64,000 nucleotides of DNA from Pantoea sp. Aalb. GTDB taxonomy: Bacteria > Pseudomonadota > Gammaproteobacteria > Enterobacterales > Enterobacteriaceae. This document shows, piece after piece, positions 1 to 13,409 of this stretch; positions within the stretch are counted from its first letter, which is position 1, and every line of letters starts with the position of its first letter. Below the pieces are notes generated by a model. That model did no database searches. It was not told where the DNA came from and saw nothing but the letters and a program-made list of their open reading frames with translations. The stretch lies in the NCBI RefSeq assembly GCF_009829985.1, contig NZ_SZZU01000001.1, positions 186,001 through 250,000 of the forward strand, read 5' to 3'. The translations under genes and the position numbers were made by a program.

Positions 1-158
1 TTAAATAATTAAAAGATTATAAGAATCACATCTATTGTTAAAATAATATGTAATTTATTACAATCTGTGATTTATAAAAATTTTTAAATTTGTATACCAT
101 CTTTTGCGCTGTTAATACTTATAATAAATCTTTTTTAAACTGTGCAAAAGGATTATCA

Positions 159-2447
159 ATGGATAATGAATTAAAACAAAGTGCTCTTGATTTTCATCAA
201 TATCCTTCACCTGGCAAAATTCAAGTATCACCTACTAAACCACTAGCAACACAGCGTGATTTAGCATTAGCATATTCACCAGGAGTTGCCGTACCATGTT
301 TAGCAATTAAAAAAAATGTTTTAGACGCACATAAATATACTGCTCGTGGAAACTTAGTAGCGGTAATATCTAATGGCACTGCTGTACTGGGTCTTGGCAA
401 TATAGGAGCACTAGCTAGTAAACCTGTAATGGAAGGAAAAGGAGTATTATTTAAAAAATTTGCAGGCATTGATGTTTTTGATATTGAAATAAACGAAAAT
501 AATCCTGATAAACTTATTGAAATAATAACTTCCTTAGAACCTACTTTTGGTGGTATTAATCTAGAAGATATTAAAGCACCAGAATGCTTTTATATTGAGA
601 AATCTTTAAGAGAACGTATGAATATACCAGTATTTCATGATGATCAACACGGTACTGCTATTATTTGTACTGCTGCTGTACTCAATGCTTTATTAATCGT
701 AAATAAAAAAATTTCTAATGTACGACTAGTCGTTTCTGGAGCAGGTGCTTCTGCCATTGCTTGTCTTAATTTACTAGTTGCATTAGGAATGAATAAAAAT
801 AATATTATAGTATGTGATTCTAAAGGAGTTATCTATCTTGGACGAGAACCAAATTTAACAGTTACAAAGAAAAATTATGCAATAAAAGATAATGGTTCTC
901 GAACTATAGATGACGTAATTAAAGATGCTGATATTTTTCTTGGTTGCTCAGGACCTAAAGTATTAACTCCAGAGATGGTAAAAAAAATGGCTCGAGATCC
1001 ATTGATCTTAGCTTTAGCTAATCCAGAACCTGAAATTATGCCTCCATTAGCTAAACAAGTACGTCCAGATGCTATTATCTGTACTGGTCGTTCTGATTTT
1101 GCTAATCAGGTAAATAATGTACTTTGTTTCCCTTTTATTTTTCGAGGTGCACTAGATGTAGGAGCAACAGCGATTAATGAAGAAATGAAGTTAGCAACAG
1201 TACATGCTATTGCTGCATTAGCACAAGCAGAACATAGCGATATTGTCGCATCTGCTTATGAAGATCAAAATTTAGATTTTGGTATTGAATATTTAATTCC
1301 TAAACCGTTTGATCCTCGTTTAATAGTACAGATCGCACCTGCTGTAGCAAAAGCAGCGATGGATTCTGGTGTAGCTACTAAACCTATTGATGATTTTGAT
1401 ATATATCGCGAAAAGCTTACTGAATTTGTTTATAAAACAAATTTATTTATGAAGCCTATTTTCTCCCAGGCCCGTAAAGATCCAAAGTACGTAGTATTAG
1501 CAGAAGGAGAAGAAGTTCGTGTATTACATGCTACTCAGGAATTAGTATCGTTAAAATTAGCTAAACCTATTTTAATTGGACGTCCTAATGTAATTATTAT
1601 GCGTTTAAAAAAACAAGGATTAAAAATAGAACCTGGTAAAGATTTTGAAATTGTTAATAATGAATCAGATCCACGTTTTAAAGAATATTGGAATGAATAT
1701 TATCAAATAATGAAAAGACGTGGTGTAACACCAGAAACAGCACAACGTGCAGTAATTGGAAATCCAACATTAATTGGTGCTCTTATGGTTCATCGTGGTG
1801 AAGCAGATGCAATGATCTGTGGCACTATCGGAGACTATCGAGAACATTATGATATAGTAGAAAAAGTTTTTGGATTTAGAGATGATGTAAAGGTAGCTGG
1901 TGCAATGAATGCACTTTTATTACCTAGTGGTAATACTTTTATCGCTGATACATATGTAAATGAAGATCCAAGTTCCGAACAATTAGTAGATATTACATTA
2001 TTAGCAGCCGAAACAGTACGTCGTTTTGGAATAGAACCACGTGTAGCTCTTTTATCTCATTCTAGTTTCGGTACATCAAATGCTATTGGAGCATGTAAAA
2101 TGCGTACAGTATTAGAAATAATTAAGAATCGTATGCCTGAACTAGAAATTGATGGTGAGATGCATGGTGATGCAGCATTAGTAGAAAGTATACGTCGTGA
2201 ATTAATGCCTGATAGTCCTCTCAAAGGTAGTGCTAACTTACTCATTATGCCTAATGTTGAAGCAGCAAGAATTAGCTATAATTTATTACGAGTTTCTTAT
2301 TCAGAAGGTGTTACTGTAGGACCGGTACTCATGGGTATTAGTAAACCAGTACATATATTAACAAGAATTTCTTCCGTAAGACGTATTGTTAATATGGTCT
2401 CTTTAGCAGTTGTAGAAGCCCAAAGTCATATCGTTGTAAATTTATAA
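159..2447 (+). CDS. maeB: NADP-dependent malic enzyme, MaeB (malic enzyme-phosphotransacetylase fusion)
   Basis: Oxidative decarboxylation of malate to pyruvate with NADP, giving pyruvate and NADPH in the cytoplasm. The 762-aa protein (E. coli 759) aligns end to end with E. coli MaeB: N-terminal malic domain (about 1-160), NAD(P)-binding domain with a VVSGAGASA dinucleotide loop, then a C-terminal phosphotransacetylase-like domain (about 430-760) that is regulatory in the family. The frame is open further upstream from a TTG at 90, but the ATG at 159 begins [12 protein letters not shown], the E. coli N-terminus, and has AAAGGA just before it, so I start there. It lies alone with a hairpin right after the stop. 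Identification is near certain. Confidence 0.97.
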   Translation: MDNELKQSALDFHQYPSPGKIQVSPTKPLATQRDLALAYSPGVAVPCLAIKKNVLDAHKYTARGNLVAVISNGTAVLGLGNIGALASKPVMEGKGVLFKKFAGIDVFDIEINENNPDKLIEIITSLEPTFGGINLEDIKAPECFYIEKSLRERMNIPVFHDDQHGTAIICTAAVLNALLIVNKKISNVRLVVSGAGASAIACLNLLVALGMNKNNIIVCDSKGVIYLGREPNLTVTKKNYAIKDNGSRTIDDVIKDADIFLGCSGPKVLTPEMVKKMARDPLILALANPEPEIMPPLAKQVRPDAIICTGRSDFANQVNNVLCFPFIFRGALDVGATAINEEMKLATVHAIAALAQAEHSDIVASAYEDQNLDFGIEYLIPKPFDPRLIVQIAPAVAKAAMDSGVATKPIDDFDIYREKLTEFVYKTNLFMKPIFSQARKDPKYVVLAEGEEVRVLHATQELVSLKLAKPILIGRPNVIIMRLKKQGLKIEPGKDFEIVNNESDPRFKEYWNEYYQIMKRRGVTPETAQRAVIGNPTLIGALMVHRGEADAMICGTIGDYREHYDIVEKVFGFRDDVKVAGAMNALLLPSGNTFIADTYVNEDPSSEQLVDITLLAAETVRRFGIEPRVALLSHSSFGTSNAIGACKMRTVLEIIKNRMPELEIDGEMHGDAALVESIRRELMPDSPLKGSANLLIMPNVEAARISYNLLRVSYSEGVTVGPVLMGISKPVHILTRISSVRRIVNMVSLAVVEAQSHIVVNL

Positions 2448-2451
2448 TAAA

Positions 2452-2485
2452 TTTATACTGACGACTAACCTGTCGTCAGTATAAA
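2452..2485 (+). terminator. Perfect 14-bp hairpin just after maeB
   Basis: A 14-bp perfect stem with a 6-nt loop (TAACCT) begins 5 nt after the maeB stop. Its core is GC-richer than the surroundings. The tract after the stem on the + strand is A-rich rather than T-rich, so it may act as a 3'-end stabilising hairpin rather than a classical intrinsic terminator. It also lies between the convergent maeB and the dead hemF. Confidence 0.55.
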
Positions 2486-2519
2486 AAAAATTTATTATTA
2501 AATAATAATTATTTATTTT

Positions 2520-3060
2520 AACAATTCTTTTACCGATAAAAAATATCGTATAAAATTACTTCAGTTGTTCTGAGTTCAGGTTGACAATCATTTTTCTAAA
2601 GTACTAAAGCTAGTATTGACATAAGAATAGATGTATTTCGTACATCAGTTTGTAGACTAAATAGTCTACTTTGGTCGTATAATAAATTTCTACATAATTG
2701 AAATTGACGTTCACGATTACCTCATGTTAGTAATTTATATTTTTGTACTATGAGGAAATATGCTTGAGGAAAACCTTTACTAATTTCTTTTGTAAAATAA
2801 AAATAATAATAAAAATCTAGACTATTCATATCATCGCAAAATAATCCACCTATTCCACGCTATTCATTATAATCATTTAAATAAAAATAGTTATTACACC
2901 ATTGTTATATCGAGAATATATTTTATTTCTAAATAGTTGACATAAATTAAAAACTATTTGATACCAATGTTTTAGTATCATAGAAGTAAGAAAATAAGAA
3001 AAATGGAATCTAGCTTATTCAAGTACTATTCTCGCATTAAATAAACAACTACATCCATTA
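2520..3060 (-). pseudogene. hemF: Decayed hemF (oxygen-dependent coproporphyrinogen III oxidase)
   Basis: No long frame is open, but translating the minus strand piecewise recovers HemF in order. From about 2990 down come a stretch like the HWHRTARDLC region, then NNYFYLNDYNE-stop-RGIGGLF (2830-2895; E. coli [20 protein letters not shown]), then RERQFQLC (2690-2720), and SLQTDVRNTSILMS (2600-2660; E. coli GLQTGGRTESILMS). At least one in-frame stop and several frameshifts separate the blocks, so no enzyme can be made. Weak similarity may continue to about 3290. Position and strand match E. coli, where hemF lies between maeB and cysP and opposes both. The enzyme is a step of aerobic haem synthesis. 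Confidence 0.8.
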
Positions 3061-3604
3061 CTAGCATTAGAATATTTCTAATAATTTAATTTAATATATT
3101 ATTTTCATAAAGAATAAAATTCTAAAAAATTAAATAAGTAAAAGACTATTAATTATGTTAAATTACTATTAAGATTTATATTATCTTGTAATAAAACCTT
3201 TTAGGCTATATATCAATTCTATAATTTGAACTATTTAATATTAATATTGAATTTAAATTTCTACTATTCAAGAAATACTTCAAATATATCATAAATATAT
3301 AAAATATTTTATTAATATCTATTATGTATTTTTATCCTTATTTTTATCCTTTTTTAATAATTTTATACTTTATAAAGTATTTTATCTTTTAAATGAACTT
3401 ATTAAACAATTAATGAATATTACATTTAGTATATATAGCTATTCATTATAATAAGAATTTATATTCTATATTCAAGGCTTATTCTTTTAAAAAATTTAAA
3501 ATCCCTAAAAGATATATAAAATTATTGGTAATTTATTTAAAGTTATAAATACACTGATAACATCTAATATTATTGCTGTAATAAATATTTTAATAAGGTA
3601 CAAT
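3061..3604. other. Gene-free AT-rich stretch upstream of cysP
   Basis: No convincing coding sequence. The left part may hold the unrecognisable 5' end of the hemF remnant. The right end carries the cysP ribosome site (AAGGT). I could not identify a CysB site. Confidence 0.5.
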
Positions 3605-4624
3605 ATGACACTAATTGTGTTAAGAAAATTTCTTGCTAGTATCATACTTTCACTAATAATAGTACAAGCAGTACAAGCAACATCCTTGCTTAATAGCTCA
3701 TATGACGTTGCACGTGAATTATTTAGTGCTCTTAATGTTAATTTTAAACAACAATGGGATATTATTCATCCACATAATAAGTTAATTATTAGACAGTCTC
3801 ATGCTGGTTCTTCTAAACAAGCGTTGGCTATATTACAAGGACTACATGCAGATGTTGTTACTTACGATCAAGTAACAGATGTACAAGTATTACATACTAT
3901 AGGTAATCTTATTCCTTCAAATTGGCAAAATCGCCTGCCAAATAATAGTTCTCCTTTTTATTCAACTATGGCTTTTTTGGTACGTAAAGGTAATCCAAAA
4001 CACATTTACGATTGGTTAGATTTAGTACGTAATAATGTAAAATTAATTTTCCCAAATCCAATGACGTCAGGTAATGGTCGTTATACTTATCTTGCTGCTT
4101 GGGGTGCAATAAATCGTACTAATGGTAATAATAAAAATAAAACTGAAGCTTTTATGGTAAAATTGCTTAAAAATGTAGAAGTATTTGACACTGGTGGTCG
4201 TGCTGCTAGTACTACTTTTGCTGAACATGGTTTAGGAGATGTTCTGATCAGCTTTGAATCTGAAGTCAATAATATTCATAATCAATATATCAAAGATCAA
4301 TATGAAGTAATTGTCCCTAAAATAAACATTCTTGCTGAATTTCCAGTAACTTGGATAGATAAAAATGTCAAACATAATGGAACTATAGAAGTTGCCAAAG
4401 CCTATTTAAAATATCTTTATACATATGATGCTCAAAAAATTATTACTAGTTTTTATTATAGAGTTAATAATAATCGTATCATGGAAAAATACAAAAAAGT
4501 TTTTCCTCAAGTATTACTTTTTAATGTAAATGATACTTTTGGTGGATGGGATAATGTAATGAAAATTCATTTCTCTAATGGAGGTGAGTTAAGTAAATTA
4601 CTAGCAATAGGACATAATTTATAA
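3605..4624 (+). CDS. cysP: Periplasmic thiosulfate/sulfate-binding protein CysP
   Basis: Substrate-binding subunit of the sulfate/thiosulfate ABC importer, acting in the periplasm. The 339-aa protein has a signal peptide (basic RK at 7-8, hydrophobic 9-20, cleavage likely after QAVQA at 25) and the family block [13 protein letters not shown] immediately after it. [17 protein letters not shown] and the [14 protein letters not shown] block also match. LNSSYDV...RELF and the overall identity fit CysP better than its paralogue Sbp. First gene of cysPUWA; its stop codon shares a base with the cysU start. ATG preceded by AAGGT. Intact, with no odd features beyond AT-driven Lys/Asn enrichment. Confidence 0.95.
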   Translation: MTLIVLRKFLASIILSLIIVQAVQATSLLNSSYDVARELFSALNVNFKQQWDIIHPHNKLIIRQSHAGSSKQALAILQGLHADVVTYDQVTDVQVLHTIGNLIPSNWQNRLPNNSSPFYSTMAFLVRKGNPKHIYDWLDLVRNNVKLIFPNPMTSGNGRYTYLAAWGAINRTNGNNKNKTEAFMVKLLKNVEVFDTGGRAASTTFAEHGLGDVLISFESEVNNIHNQYIKDQYEVIVPKINILAEFPVTWIDKNVKHNGTIEVAKAYLKYLYTYDAQKIITSFYYRVNNNRIMEKYKKVFPQVLLFNVNDTFGGWDNVMKIHFSNGGELSKLLAIGHNL

Positions 4625-5454
4625 TGTTTGTCCCAATAAGAAAAAATGTTTTACCTGGTTTTGGATTGAGTTTAGGTACTAGTCTTTTATTTATTTACTT
4701 AATTTTACTACTTCCTATTAGTGCACTAATAATGCAATTATCCAAAATTACTTTTTTACAATACTGGAAAATTATTACTAGTCCTCAATTAATTGCTGCC
4801 TATAAAATAACATTTTTATCAGCAGGTATAGCATCAGTTTTTAATGCATTTTTCGGTATGCTGATGGCTTGGATTTTAACACGCTATCGCTTTCCTGGTC
4901 GTACATTGCTTGATTATTTAATTGATTTACCATTTGCATTACCTACTGCAGTATCAGGTTTAACGTTAGCAGGACTATTTTCAATAAATGGATGGTACGG
5001 TCAATTCTTAAAGCCCCTTAATATTAAGGTATCATATACCTGGCTTGGTATTGTAGTAGCTATGCTTTTTACTAGTATTCCTTTTGTAGTTCGTACTGTA
5101 CAACCAGTATTAGAAGAATTAAGTTTAGAATATGAAGAAGCTGCACAAACTTTAGGTGCAAGTTCATGGCAAATATTTCGTAGGGTCATACTTCCAGAAT
5201 TAGCTCCTGCTCTTCTATCGGGTACTGTATTATCTTTCATTCGTAGTCTTGGTGAATTTGGAACTGTAATATTTATTGCTGGTAATATTGCATGGAAAAC
5301 TGAAGTTATATCACTCATGATTTTTATGAGATTACAAGAATTTGACTATATAACAGCTAGTGCTATAGCTTCAGTAATTTTAGCAGTTTCTTTATTATTA
5401 CTATTTATAATTAATTCATTACAAAGTAACTTTGGATATCGTTTAGGAAACTAG
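4624..5454 (+). CDS. cysU: Sulfate/thiosulfate ABC transporter permease CysU (CysT)
   Basis: Inner-membrane permease subunit that pairs with CysW to form the channel. The 276-aa protein (E. coli 277) has about six hydrophobic helices and the binding-protein-dependent permease EAA loop, here EYEEAAQTLGASSWQIFRRV, which contacts the ATPase CysA. The family signature PFALPTAVSGLTLAGLF is present. The ATG overlaps the cysP stop by one base, and cysW follows after 2 nt, so the genes are translationally coupled. Confidence 0.95.
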   Translation: MFVPIRKNVLPGFGLSLGTSLLFIYLILLLPISALIMQLSKITFLQYWKIITSPQLIAAYKITFLSAGIASVFNAFFGMLMAWILTRYRFPGRTLLDYLIDLPFALPTAVSGLTLAGLFSINGWYGQFLKPLNIKVSYTWLGIVVAMLFTSIPFVVRTVQPVLEELSLEYEEAAQTLGASSWQIFRRVILPELAPALLSGTVLSFIRSLGEFGTVIFIAGNIAWKTEVISLMIFMRLQEFDYITASAIASVILAVSLLLLFIINSLQSNFGYRLGN

Positions 5455-5456
5455 CA

Positions 5457-6290
5457 ATGGTTAATATTTCGAAATTAAATTTTGTTCATAATCACCATTC
5501 TAAGATAATTCAATGGTTACTTATTAGTATTGGAATTATAATTTCTATATTATTATTAGTAGTTCCTATAATTTTTATTTTTTGGGAATCATTAAATCAA
5601 GGCATTATTATATTTATTAATAATTTAAAAGATAGAGACATGTTACATGCTATTTGGTTAACTGTTTTAATATCACTTATTACTGTTCCAGTTAACTTAT
5701 TTTTTGGCACTATGTTAGCATGGTTAGTAACACGTTTTATTTTTCCTGGACGTCAGTTACTTTTAACTTTATTTGATATTCCCTTTGCCGTATCACCGGT
5801 TGTAGTAGGTTTAATGTATCTCTTGTTTTGGGGTATTAATGGACCGGTTGGTCATTGGCTTGATATGAATAATATTCAAATTATGTTTGCGTGGCCTGGT
5901 ATAGTATTAGTTACAATTTTTATTACATGCCCATTTATAGTACGTGAACTAGTACCGATAATGCTTAGCCAAGGATGCCATGAAGATGAAGCTGCAGTAT
6001 TATTAGGAGCATCTGGTTGGAAAATGTTTTGGTATGTCACATTGCCAAATATTCGTTGGGCATTGATTTATGGTGTTGTATTAGTAAATGCTCGAGCAAT
6101 TGGCGAATTTGGAGCAGTTTCAGTAGTATCTGGTTCAATTCGCGGTGAAACTTATACTTTACCACTTCAAGTAGAATTATTACATCAAGATTATAATATT
6201 ATAGGTGCTTTTACTGCTGCAGCGTTAATGACGTTAATGACTATTATAATTTTATTTTTAAAAGGTTTCATTCAGTGGCGGTTAAAATAG
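5457..6290 (+). CDS. cysW: Sulfate/thiosulfate ABC transporter permease CysW
   Basis: Second permease of the importer, 277 aa (E. coli 291, so slightly short at the C-terminus). It shows about six membrane segments, the PFAVSPVVVGLMYLLFWG block and the EAA loop EDEAAVLLGASGWKMFWYV. Third gene of the cys operon, two bases after cysU. No frameshift. The shorter tail is hydrophobic and basic, ending FIQWRLK, and looks like ordinary end erosion. Confidence 0.95.
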   Translation: MVNISKLNFVHNHHSKIIQWLLISIGIIISILLLVVPIIFIFWESLNQGIIIFINNLKDRDMLHAIWLTVLISLITVPVNLFFGTMLAWLVTRFIFPGRQLLLTLFDIPFAVSPVVVGLMYLLFWGINGPVGHWLDMNNIQIMFAWPGIVLVTIFITCPFIVRELVPIMLSQGCHEDEAAVLLGASGWKMFWYVTLPNIRWALIYGVVLVNARAIGEFGAVSVVSGSIRGETYTLPLQVELLHQDYNIIGAFTAAALMTLMTIIILFLKGFIQWRLK

Positions 6291-6321
6291 AAATAATCAA
6301 ATAACCAGCCGGAGAGTTATT

Positions 6322-7425
6322 GTGGGTATTAAAATTCAACAAATTAATAAAGTATTTGGTAGTATTACTGTATTAAATAATATTGACTTAAGTATCTCTT
6401 CAGGACAAATGGTAGCTTTATTAGGGCCATCTGGATCTGGTAAAACTACTCTTTTACGTATTATCGCTGGATTAGAGCATCAAAATAGTGGTAGCATTTA
6501 TTTTAATGGCAAGGATATTAGTGGCCTACATGCACGTGATCGACAAGTAGGATTTGTATTTCAACATTATGCACTCTTTAGACATATGACGGTATTTGAT
6601 AACATTGCTTTTGGATTAAAGATATTACCACGCTGTAAGAGACCATCTAAAACTAAAATCAAAGAACTTGTAATGAATTTAATAGAAATGGTACACCTTT
6701 CCCATTTATCACAACGTTTTCCATCGCAGCTTTCTGGTGGGCAAAAACAACGAGTAGCTTTAGCACGGGCATTAGCAATAGAGCCACAAATTTTATTACT
6801 TGATGAACCATTTGGTGCTCTTGATGAACAAGTGCGTAAAGAACTACGTCGATGGTTACGTAAATTACATGAAGAATTAAAATTTACTAGTGTATTTGTA
6901 ACTCATGATCAAGAAGAAGCTATGGAAGTAGCTAATATTGTAGTTGTGATGCGCCAAGGAAATATTGAACAAGTAGGTATACCAGATGAAGTATGGCGTA
7001 AACCAGCAACTCGTTTTGTACTTGAATTTCTTGGGGATATTAATCGTTTTGATGCTAAAATGTATGGTTCAAAATTTTATGTTGCTGCCTATCATTGGTC
7101 TTTAGGTTATATACCATCGTATCAAGGAGATATAGAACTTTTATTACGTCCTTGGGAGATTGATATCTCTCGTCAAAGTAATCTTGATACTCCTTTACCA
7201 GTACATGTAATAGAAATTAGACCTCGCGGTCACTTTTGGCAATTAATGGTTCAGCCGATTGATTGGAATGGACAACCTTTTTCTGTAATTTATGATGATG
7301 AAAATATTCAACCAATCTATGGAGAACGTCTATTTATTGGTTTACAGCAAGCAAGGCTTTATCATGGAAGCATACAGTTACGTTCTGACAAGGCTTTATC
7401 ATGGAAGCATACAGTTACATTATGA
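6322..7425 (+). CDS. cysA: Sulfate/thiosulfate import ATPase CysA
   Basis: ATPase driving the CysPUWA importer, on the cytoplasmic face of the membrane. The 367-aa protein has Walker A GPSGSGKT (35-42), a Q-loop FVFQHYALF, signature LSGGQKQR, Walker B ILLLDEP and H-loop VTHDQEE, followed by the C-terminal regulatory TOBE-type domain typical of CysA (LLRPWEIDI). It starts at GTG 6322, with CCGGAGAG upstream and E. coli-like MGIKIQQINKVFG. Its last residues after GLQQARLYHG differ from E. coli because a 37-bp tandem duplication (7352-7418) repeats the same DNA in another frame. The ATPase core is intact. cysM, which normally follows, is absent. Confidence 0.96.
   Translation: MGIKIQQINKVFGSITVLNNIDLSISSGQMVALLGPSGSGKTTLLRIIAGLEHQNSGSIYFNGKDISGLHARDRQVGFVFQHYALFRHMTVFDNIAFGLKILPRCKRPSKTKIKELVMNLIEMVHLSHLSQRFPSQLSGGQKQRVALARALAIEPQILLLDEPFGALDEQVRKELRRWLRKLHEELKFTSVFVTHDQEEAMEVANIVVVMRQGNIEQVGIPDEVWRKPATRFVLEFLGDINRFDAKMYGSKFYVAAYHWSLGYIPSYQGDIELLLRPWEIDISRQSNLDTPLPVHVIEIRPRGHFWQLMVQPIDWNGQPFSVIYDDENIQPIYGERLFIGLQQARLYHGSIQLRSDKALSWKHTVTL
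7352..7418 (+). repeat. 37-bp tandem duplication at the 3' end of cysA
   Basis: Thirty identical bases (starting CAAGGCTTTATCATGG) occur at 7352-7381 and again at 7389-7418, a period of 37 bp. Because 37 is not a multiple of three, the second copy is read in a different frame and supplies the last residues of CysA (KALSWKHTVTL). Confidence 0.9.
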
Positions 7426-7623
7426 TCTTTTTTCTAGAATATTTTAATTTTTAATAATTGTTTAGAAAAAATATATTTAAATACTATACATATTAAAATA
7501 AGTTAAAAATTACTATTAATTAATTTAAAACTATTAATAAAGATTACATAAATAACTTTTTAAATAATACGTAAAATAAATTTTATTTTTTATAATTAAA
7601 ATTATTATGAATTCTAGTATATG

Positions 7624-7657
7624 AAAGTAATTATTTATAATTATTAATTACTTTTTT
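7624..7657 (+). terminator. Probable terminator between converging cysA and cysK
   Basis: A 10-bp inverted repeat (AAAGTAATTA ... TAATTACTTT) is followed on the + strand by further T residues, giving a run of six. It would end cysPUWA transcription about 200 nt after cysA. It overlaps the cysK stop codon on the other strand. Confidence 0.4.
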
Positions 7658-8609
7658 CGATACAAACTTCATCAAACAAGGTTGTGCTTAAATACCTTTC
7701 ACTAGAAGACGGCAATATCACAACAAGATTTTTATTTTGAAAATTTTTATTTTTTTGCAATTTTAATGCCCCTGCAACTGCTGCACCAGAAGAAATACCT
7801 GCTAAAATTCCTTCTTTTTGCATTAATAATTTTGCAGTATTAATAGCTTCTTCATTAGTTATAGTTACAACATGATCAATAAGTTTTAGGTCAAGATTAG
7901 TTGGAATAAAACCAGCACCAATTCCTTGAATTTTATGTGGACCAGGTTTTATATCTTGTCCTGCTAAAGTTTGGGATATCACTGGTGAATCAGTAGGTTC
8001 TACTGCAACAGTTACCATATTTGTTTTACCTTGGGTATTCTTAATATAACGGCTTATACCGGTAATAGTTCCACCAGTACCAACACCAGAAATTAATACT
8101 TCTATTCTACCATCTGTGTCTTCCCATATTTCTGGACCAGTTGTTTTTTCATGAATAGCTGGATTAGCTGGATTACTAAATTGCCGCAATAAAATGTATT
8201 TATCTATATTATTTGCTAATATCTCTTCAGCTTTTATAATAGCGCCTTTCATTCCTTTCGTACCGTCTGTTAATATCAAATTTGCTCCTAAAGCTTTCAA
8301 TAATTTACGTCGTTCAATTGACATTGTTTCTGGCATAGTTAATGTTAATTTATAACCTCTTGCAGCGGCTACGTAAGCAAGAGCGATACCGGTATTCCCG
8401 CTAGTTGCTTCGATTAATTCGATGCCTGGTTTTAACCTTTTATGTTTTTCTGCATCCCAAATCATATTAGCGCCAATGCGACACTTAACACTGAAACTCG
8501 GATTACGAGATTCAATTTTAGCTAAAAGATAACCATTACCAATATGATTTAATCTAACTAAAGGAGTACGACCGATTGTTAAAGAATTATCTTCATAAAT
8601 TTTACTCAT
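7644..8609 (-). CDS. cysK: Cysteine synthase A, CysK
   Basis: O-acetylserine sulfhydrylase: makes L-cysteine from O-acetylserine and sulfide in the cytoplasm, with PLP. The 321-aa protein (E. coli CysK 323, CysM 303) has the PLP lysine at K42 in NPSFSVKCR, the substrate loop TSGNTG, the phosphate loop GTGGTITG and the C-terminal [10 protein letters not shown] block. The N-terminus [21 protein letters not shown] is CysK, not CysM. Strand relative to zipA and ligA also matches E. coli cysK. In E. coli, cysZ lies on one side and ptsHI-crr on the other; both are missing here. Converges on cysA with about 220 nt between. Confidence 0.97.
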   Translation of the reverse strand: MSKIYEDNSLTIGRTPLVRLNHIGNGYLLAKIESRNPSFSVKCRIGANMIWDAEKHKRLKPGIELIEATSGNTGIALAYVAAARGYKLTLTMPETMSIERRKLLKALGANLILTDGTKGMKGAIIKAEEILANNIDKYILLRQFSNPANPAIHEKTTGPEIWEDTDGRIEVLISGVGTGGTITGISRYIKNTQGKTNMVTVAVEPTDSPVISQTLAGQDIKPGPHKIQGIGAGFIPTNLDLKLIDHVVTITNEEAINTAKLLMQKEGILAGISSGAAVAGALKLQKNKNFQNKNLVVILPSSSERYLSTTLFDEVCIEKSN

Positions 8610-9034
8610 AATCTATCCTAAAATGATAAAAATAAGTATTAAATAATTTCATATTATATATACATCTTATTTTAAATTAGAAAAAGAAATCTTATATCTA
8701 AGATAGACTTTACAAATATAAAGACTTAAGTAAATATATTATCCTCATTTAATATTTACGATACATTCTACAGTCTTCGTATGTATGGATTTATAAATAA
8801 AGTAGATTACTTAATTAAAAAAATTTAATCGATGTAAATAAAAAATTAATACATTTAACATCTATTATTAATTTTTTAATATATAAAATGTTTATTTTTA
8901 TTTTATTTTATTTTATTTTATTAAAAATAATACTAATATTTTTTTAGAAAGATTGATTCTTAAATATAATTATATTACTTATGTAATAAAACCAATGATA
9001 TAGTAAATATTATCAAAAAATAGAGAATATAATA
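8610..9034. other. Gene-free divergent spacer cysK-zipA
   Basis: Holds the promoters of two divergent genes, presumably, but none is clear. A run of pentanucleotide TTTTA repeats lies near 8896-8921. cysZ, expected here by synteny, could not be recognised. Confidence 0.5.
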
Positions 9035-11846
<2,812 letters not shown>

Positions 11847-11920
11847 ATATCTCTAATAATTAAATTGATTAAATTTAATATTTTAAGTTAATAGAATACA
11901 ATATTATTAAGTACAATATT

Positions 11921-11968
11921 AAGTAATAAATATAATAAAAAAATAAGTAATAAATATAATAAAAAAAA
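11921..11968. repeat. 24-bp direct repeat downstream of ligA
   Basis: AAGTAATAAATATAATAAAA occurs at 11921-11940 and again at 11945 onward, period 24. It lies in the spacer between the convergent ligA and yfeH genes and looks like recent slippage in AT-rich DNA. Confidence 0.7.
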
Positions 11969-12059
11969 TGGTTTAATGAATGTAAAAATATATAAAAATA
12001 AATTAAATGATGATAATAAAGTACTTATTTAAATATAAATAATATATTCATATTTTATA

Positions 12060-13028
12060 TTATTGACTTTTTTTATGGATTCTATATTTTCTAGCAAGGA
12101 AAGAACAAACTAGTAGTTGTACCTGATGAAAAATCATTAATGGTAAAACAATCATTCCTACTGAACTAATAGGAAATAAAATATTTGCCATAGGTATACC
12201 ATTTGCTAAACTTTTTTTTGAACCACAAAATAATACTACAATTTCTTCAGCGCGATTAAATCTAAATAATCTTGAAACTATAAAATTTATAGATAAAACA
12301 GTACAAAGTATTAGTATACTTCCTATTAAAATACATAGGAATGTTCTAATATCTACATGTTGCCAAATTCTATTTATTACAGCTTCGCTAAAAGCTAAAT
12401 ATACAATGAGTAGAATAGATATTTGATCAGTTTTATTAATTAAATTATCTTTTCTTTCAATCCAATAACTAATCCAACGACGTGAAAAATGACCTAATAC
12501 AAATGGAAGTAATAATTGCATTATAATTTTTGTTATTTGTTCTAAAGTATTATTTGTTAGATCTTTATGTATATTCATTATTATATTTAGTAATAATGGT
12601 GAAATAAATACTCCTATAAAACTGGAAGTAGAAGCACTGCAAACAGCAGCTGCCACATTTCCACCAGCTATTGATGTTAAAGCAATAGATGACTGTACAG
12701 TAGCTGGTAAAATACATAGATAAATAAATCCCGTATAAATTTCATTATTTAAGTTTAGTGGATGCCACCATATAATTAAAATACCAATTAAAGGGAAAAT
12801 AATAAAAGTACTACATATAATCCATAAGTGTAAACGCCAATGACTGCTACCTGCAATAATTTTTTGATGTGAAAGCTTCGCTCCATGCATAAAAAATAAA
12901 AAAGCAATTGCTAAAGTAGTAAACCACTTAAATAGATTAAGATATTTACCTTGTATAGGAAAAAAATTAGCAAACACTACTGTGATAATAAGTTTGATTA
13001 TAATTGAATCAAATCTTAAAAAGAACAT
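12060..13028 (-). CDS. yfeH: Bile acid:sodium symporter-family membrane protein YfeH
   Basis: Putative sodium-coupled solute transporter of the inner membrane; the substrate is unknown. The 322-aa protein (E. coli YfeH 332) is hydrophobic with about nine to ten membrane segments. It carries the family blocks FFMHGAKLSHQKI, YLCILPATVQSSIALTS, GGNVAAAVCSAS, TDQISILLIVYLAFSEA and FCGSKKSLANGIPMANIL. It sits next to ligA in the same relative orientation as E. coli yfeH; ypeB, which separates them there, is gone. Starts at an ATG with the E. coli N-terminal pattern. Confidence 0.9.
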   Translation of the reverse strand: MFFLRFDSIIIKLIITVVFANFFPIQGKYLNLFKWFTTLAIAFLFFMHGAKLSHQKIIAGSSHWRLHLWIICSTFIIFPLIGILIIWWHPLNLNNEIYTGFIYLCILPATVQSSIALTSIAGGNVAAAVCSASTSSFIGVFISPLLLNIIMNIHKDLTNNTLEQITKIIMQLLLPFVLGHFSRRWISYWIERKDNLINKTDQISILLIVYLAFSEAVINRIWQHVDIRTFLCILIGSILILCTVLSINFIVSRLFRFNRAEEIVVLFCGSKKSLANGIPMANILFPISSVGMIVLPLMIFHQVQLLVCSFLARKYRIHKKSQ

Positions 13029-13409
13029 ATTATAATCCAGTTATTTTTAAAAAAGTTATTAACTCTATTACTATATTTATTTAAACTGTTAAATATTATT
13101 AATCGATTCTATCATCTTAACGATAAAATCCTTCATATAATATTTATATTGTTCATATTGTATGTTTATATATTTATATCTATATTTATATTTATGTTTA
13201 TAGATTTATATATATAAAGATTATTTAATAGTAATTATTAAGTAGTAAGTACGAGGAAAAATATAAATATTATCTATATATTAGATTTTAAAGGATATTA
13301 TATGATTTAATTAATTTCTAGATTTTATAAATTAAATATTTTAGGGAATAAGTATTTTGATTTTATCATAAAAAATTAAAGTAATGTTTAATCATAATAT
13401 AAATTTTAA
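13029..13409. other. Gene-free stretch between yfeH and tRNA-Lys
   Basis: Very AT-rich with short TTTATA-type repeats near 13145-13215. No open frame or recognisable remnant. Confidence 0.5.

Noticed and set aside
3605..4624. Identification of the binding protein as Sbp
   Set aside because: Residues [12 protein letters not shown], the operon position before cysU and overall match favour CysP.
7644..8609. Identification of the sulfhydrylase as CysM
   Set aside because: Length, N-terminus and orientation relative to zipA all fit CysK.
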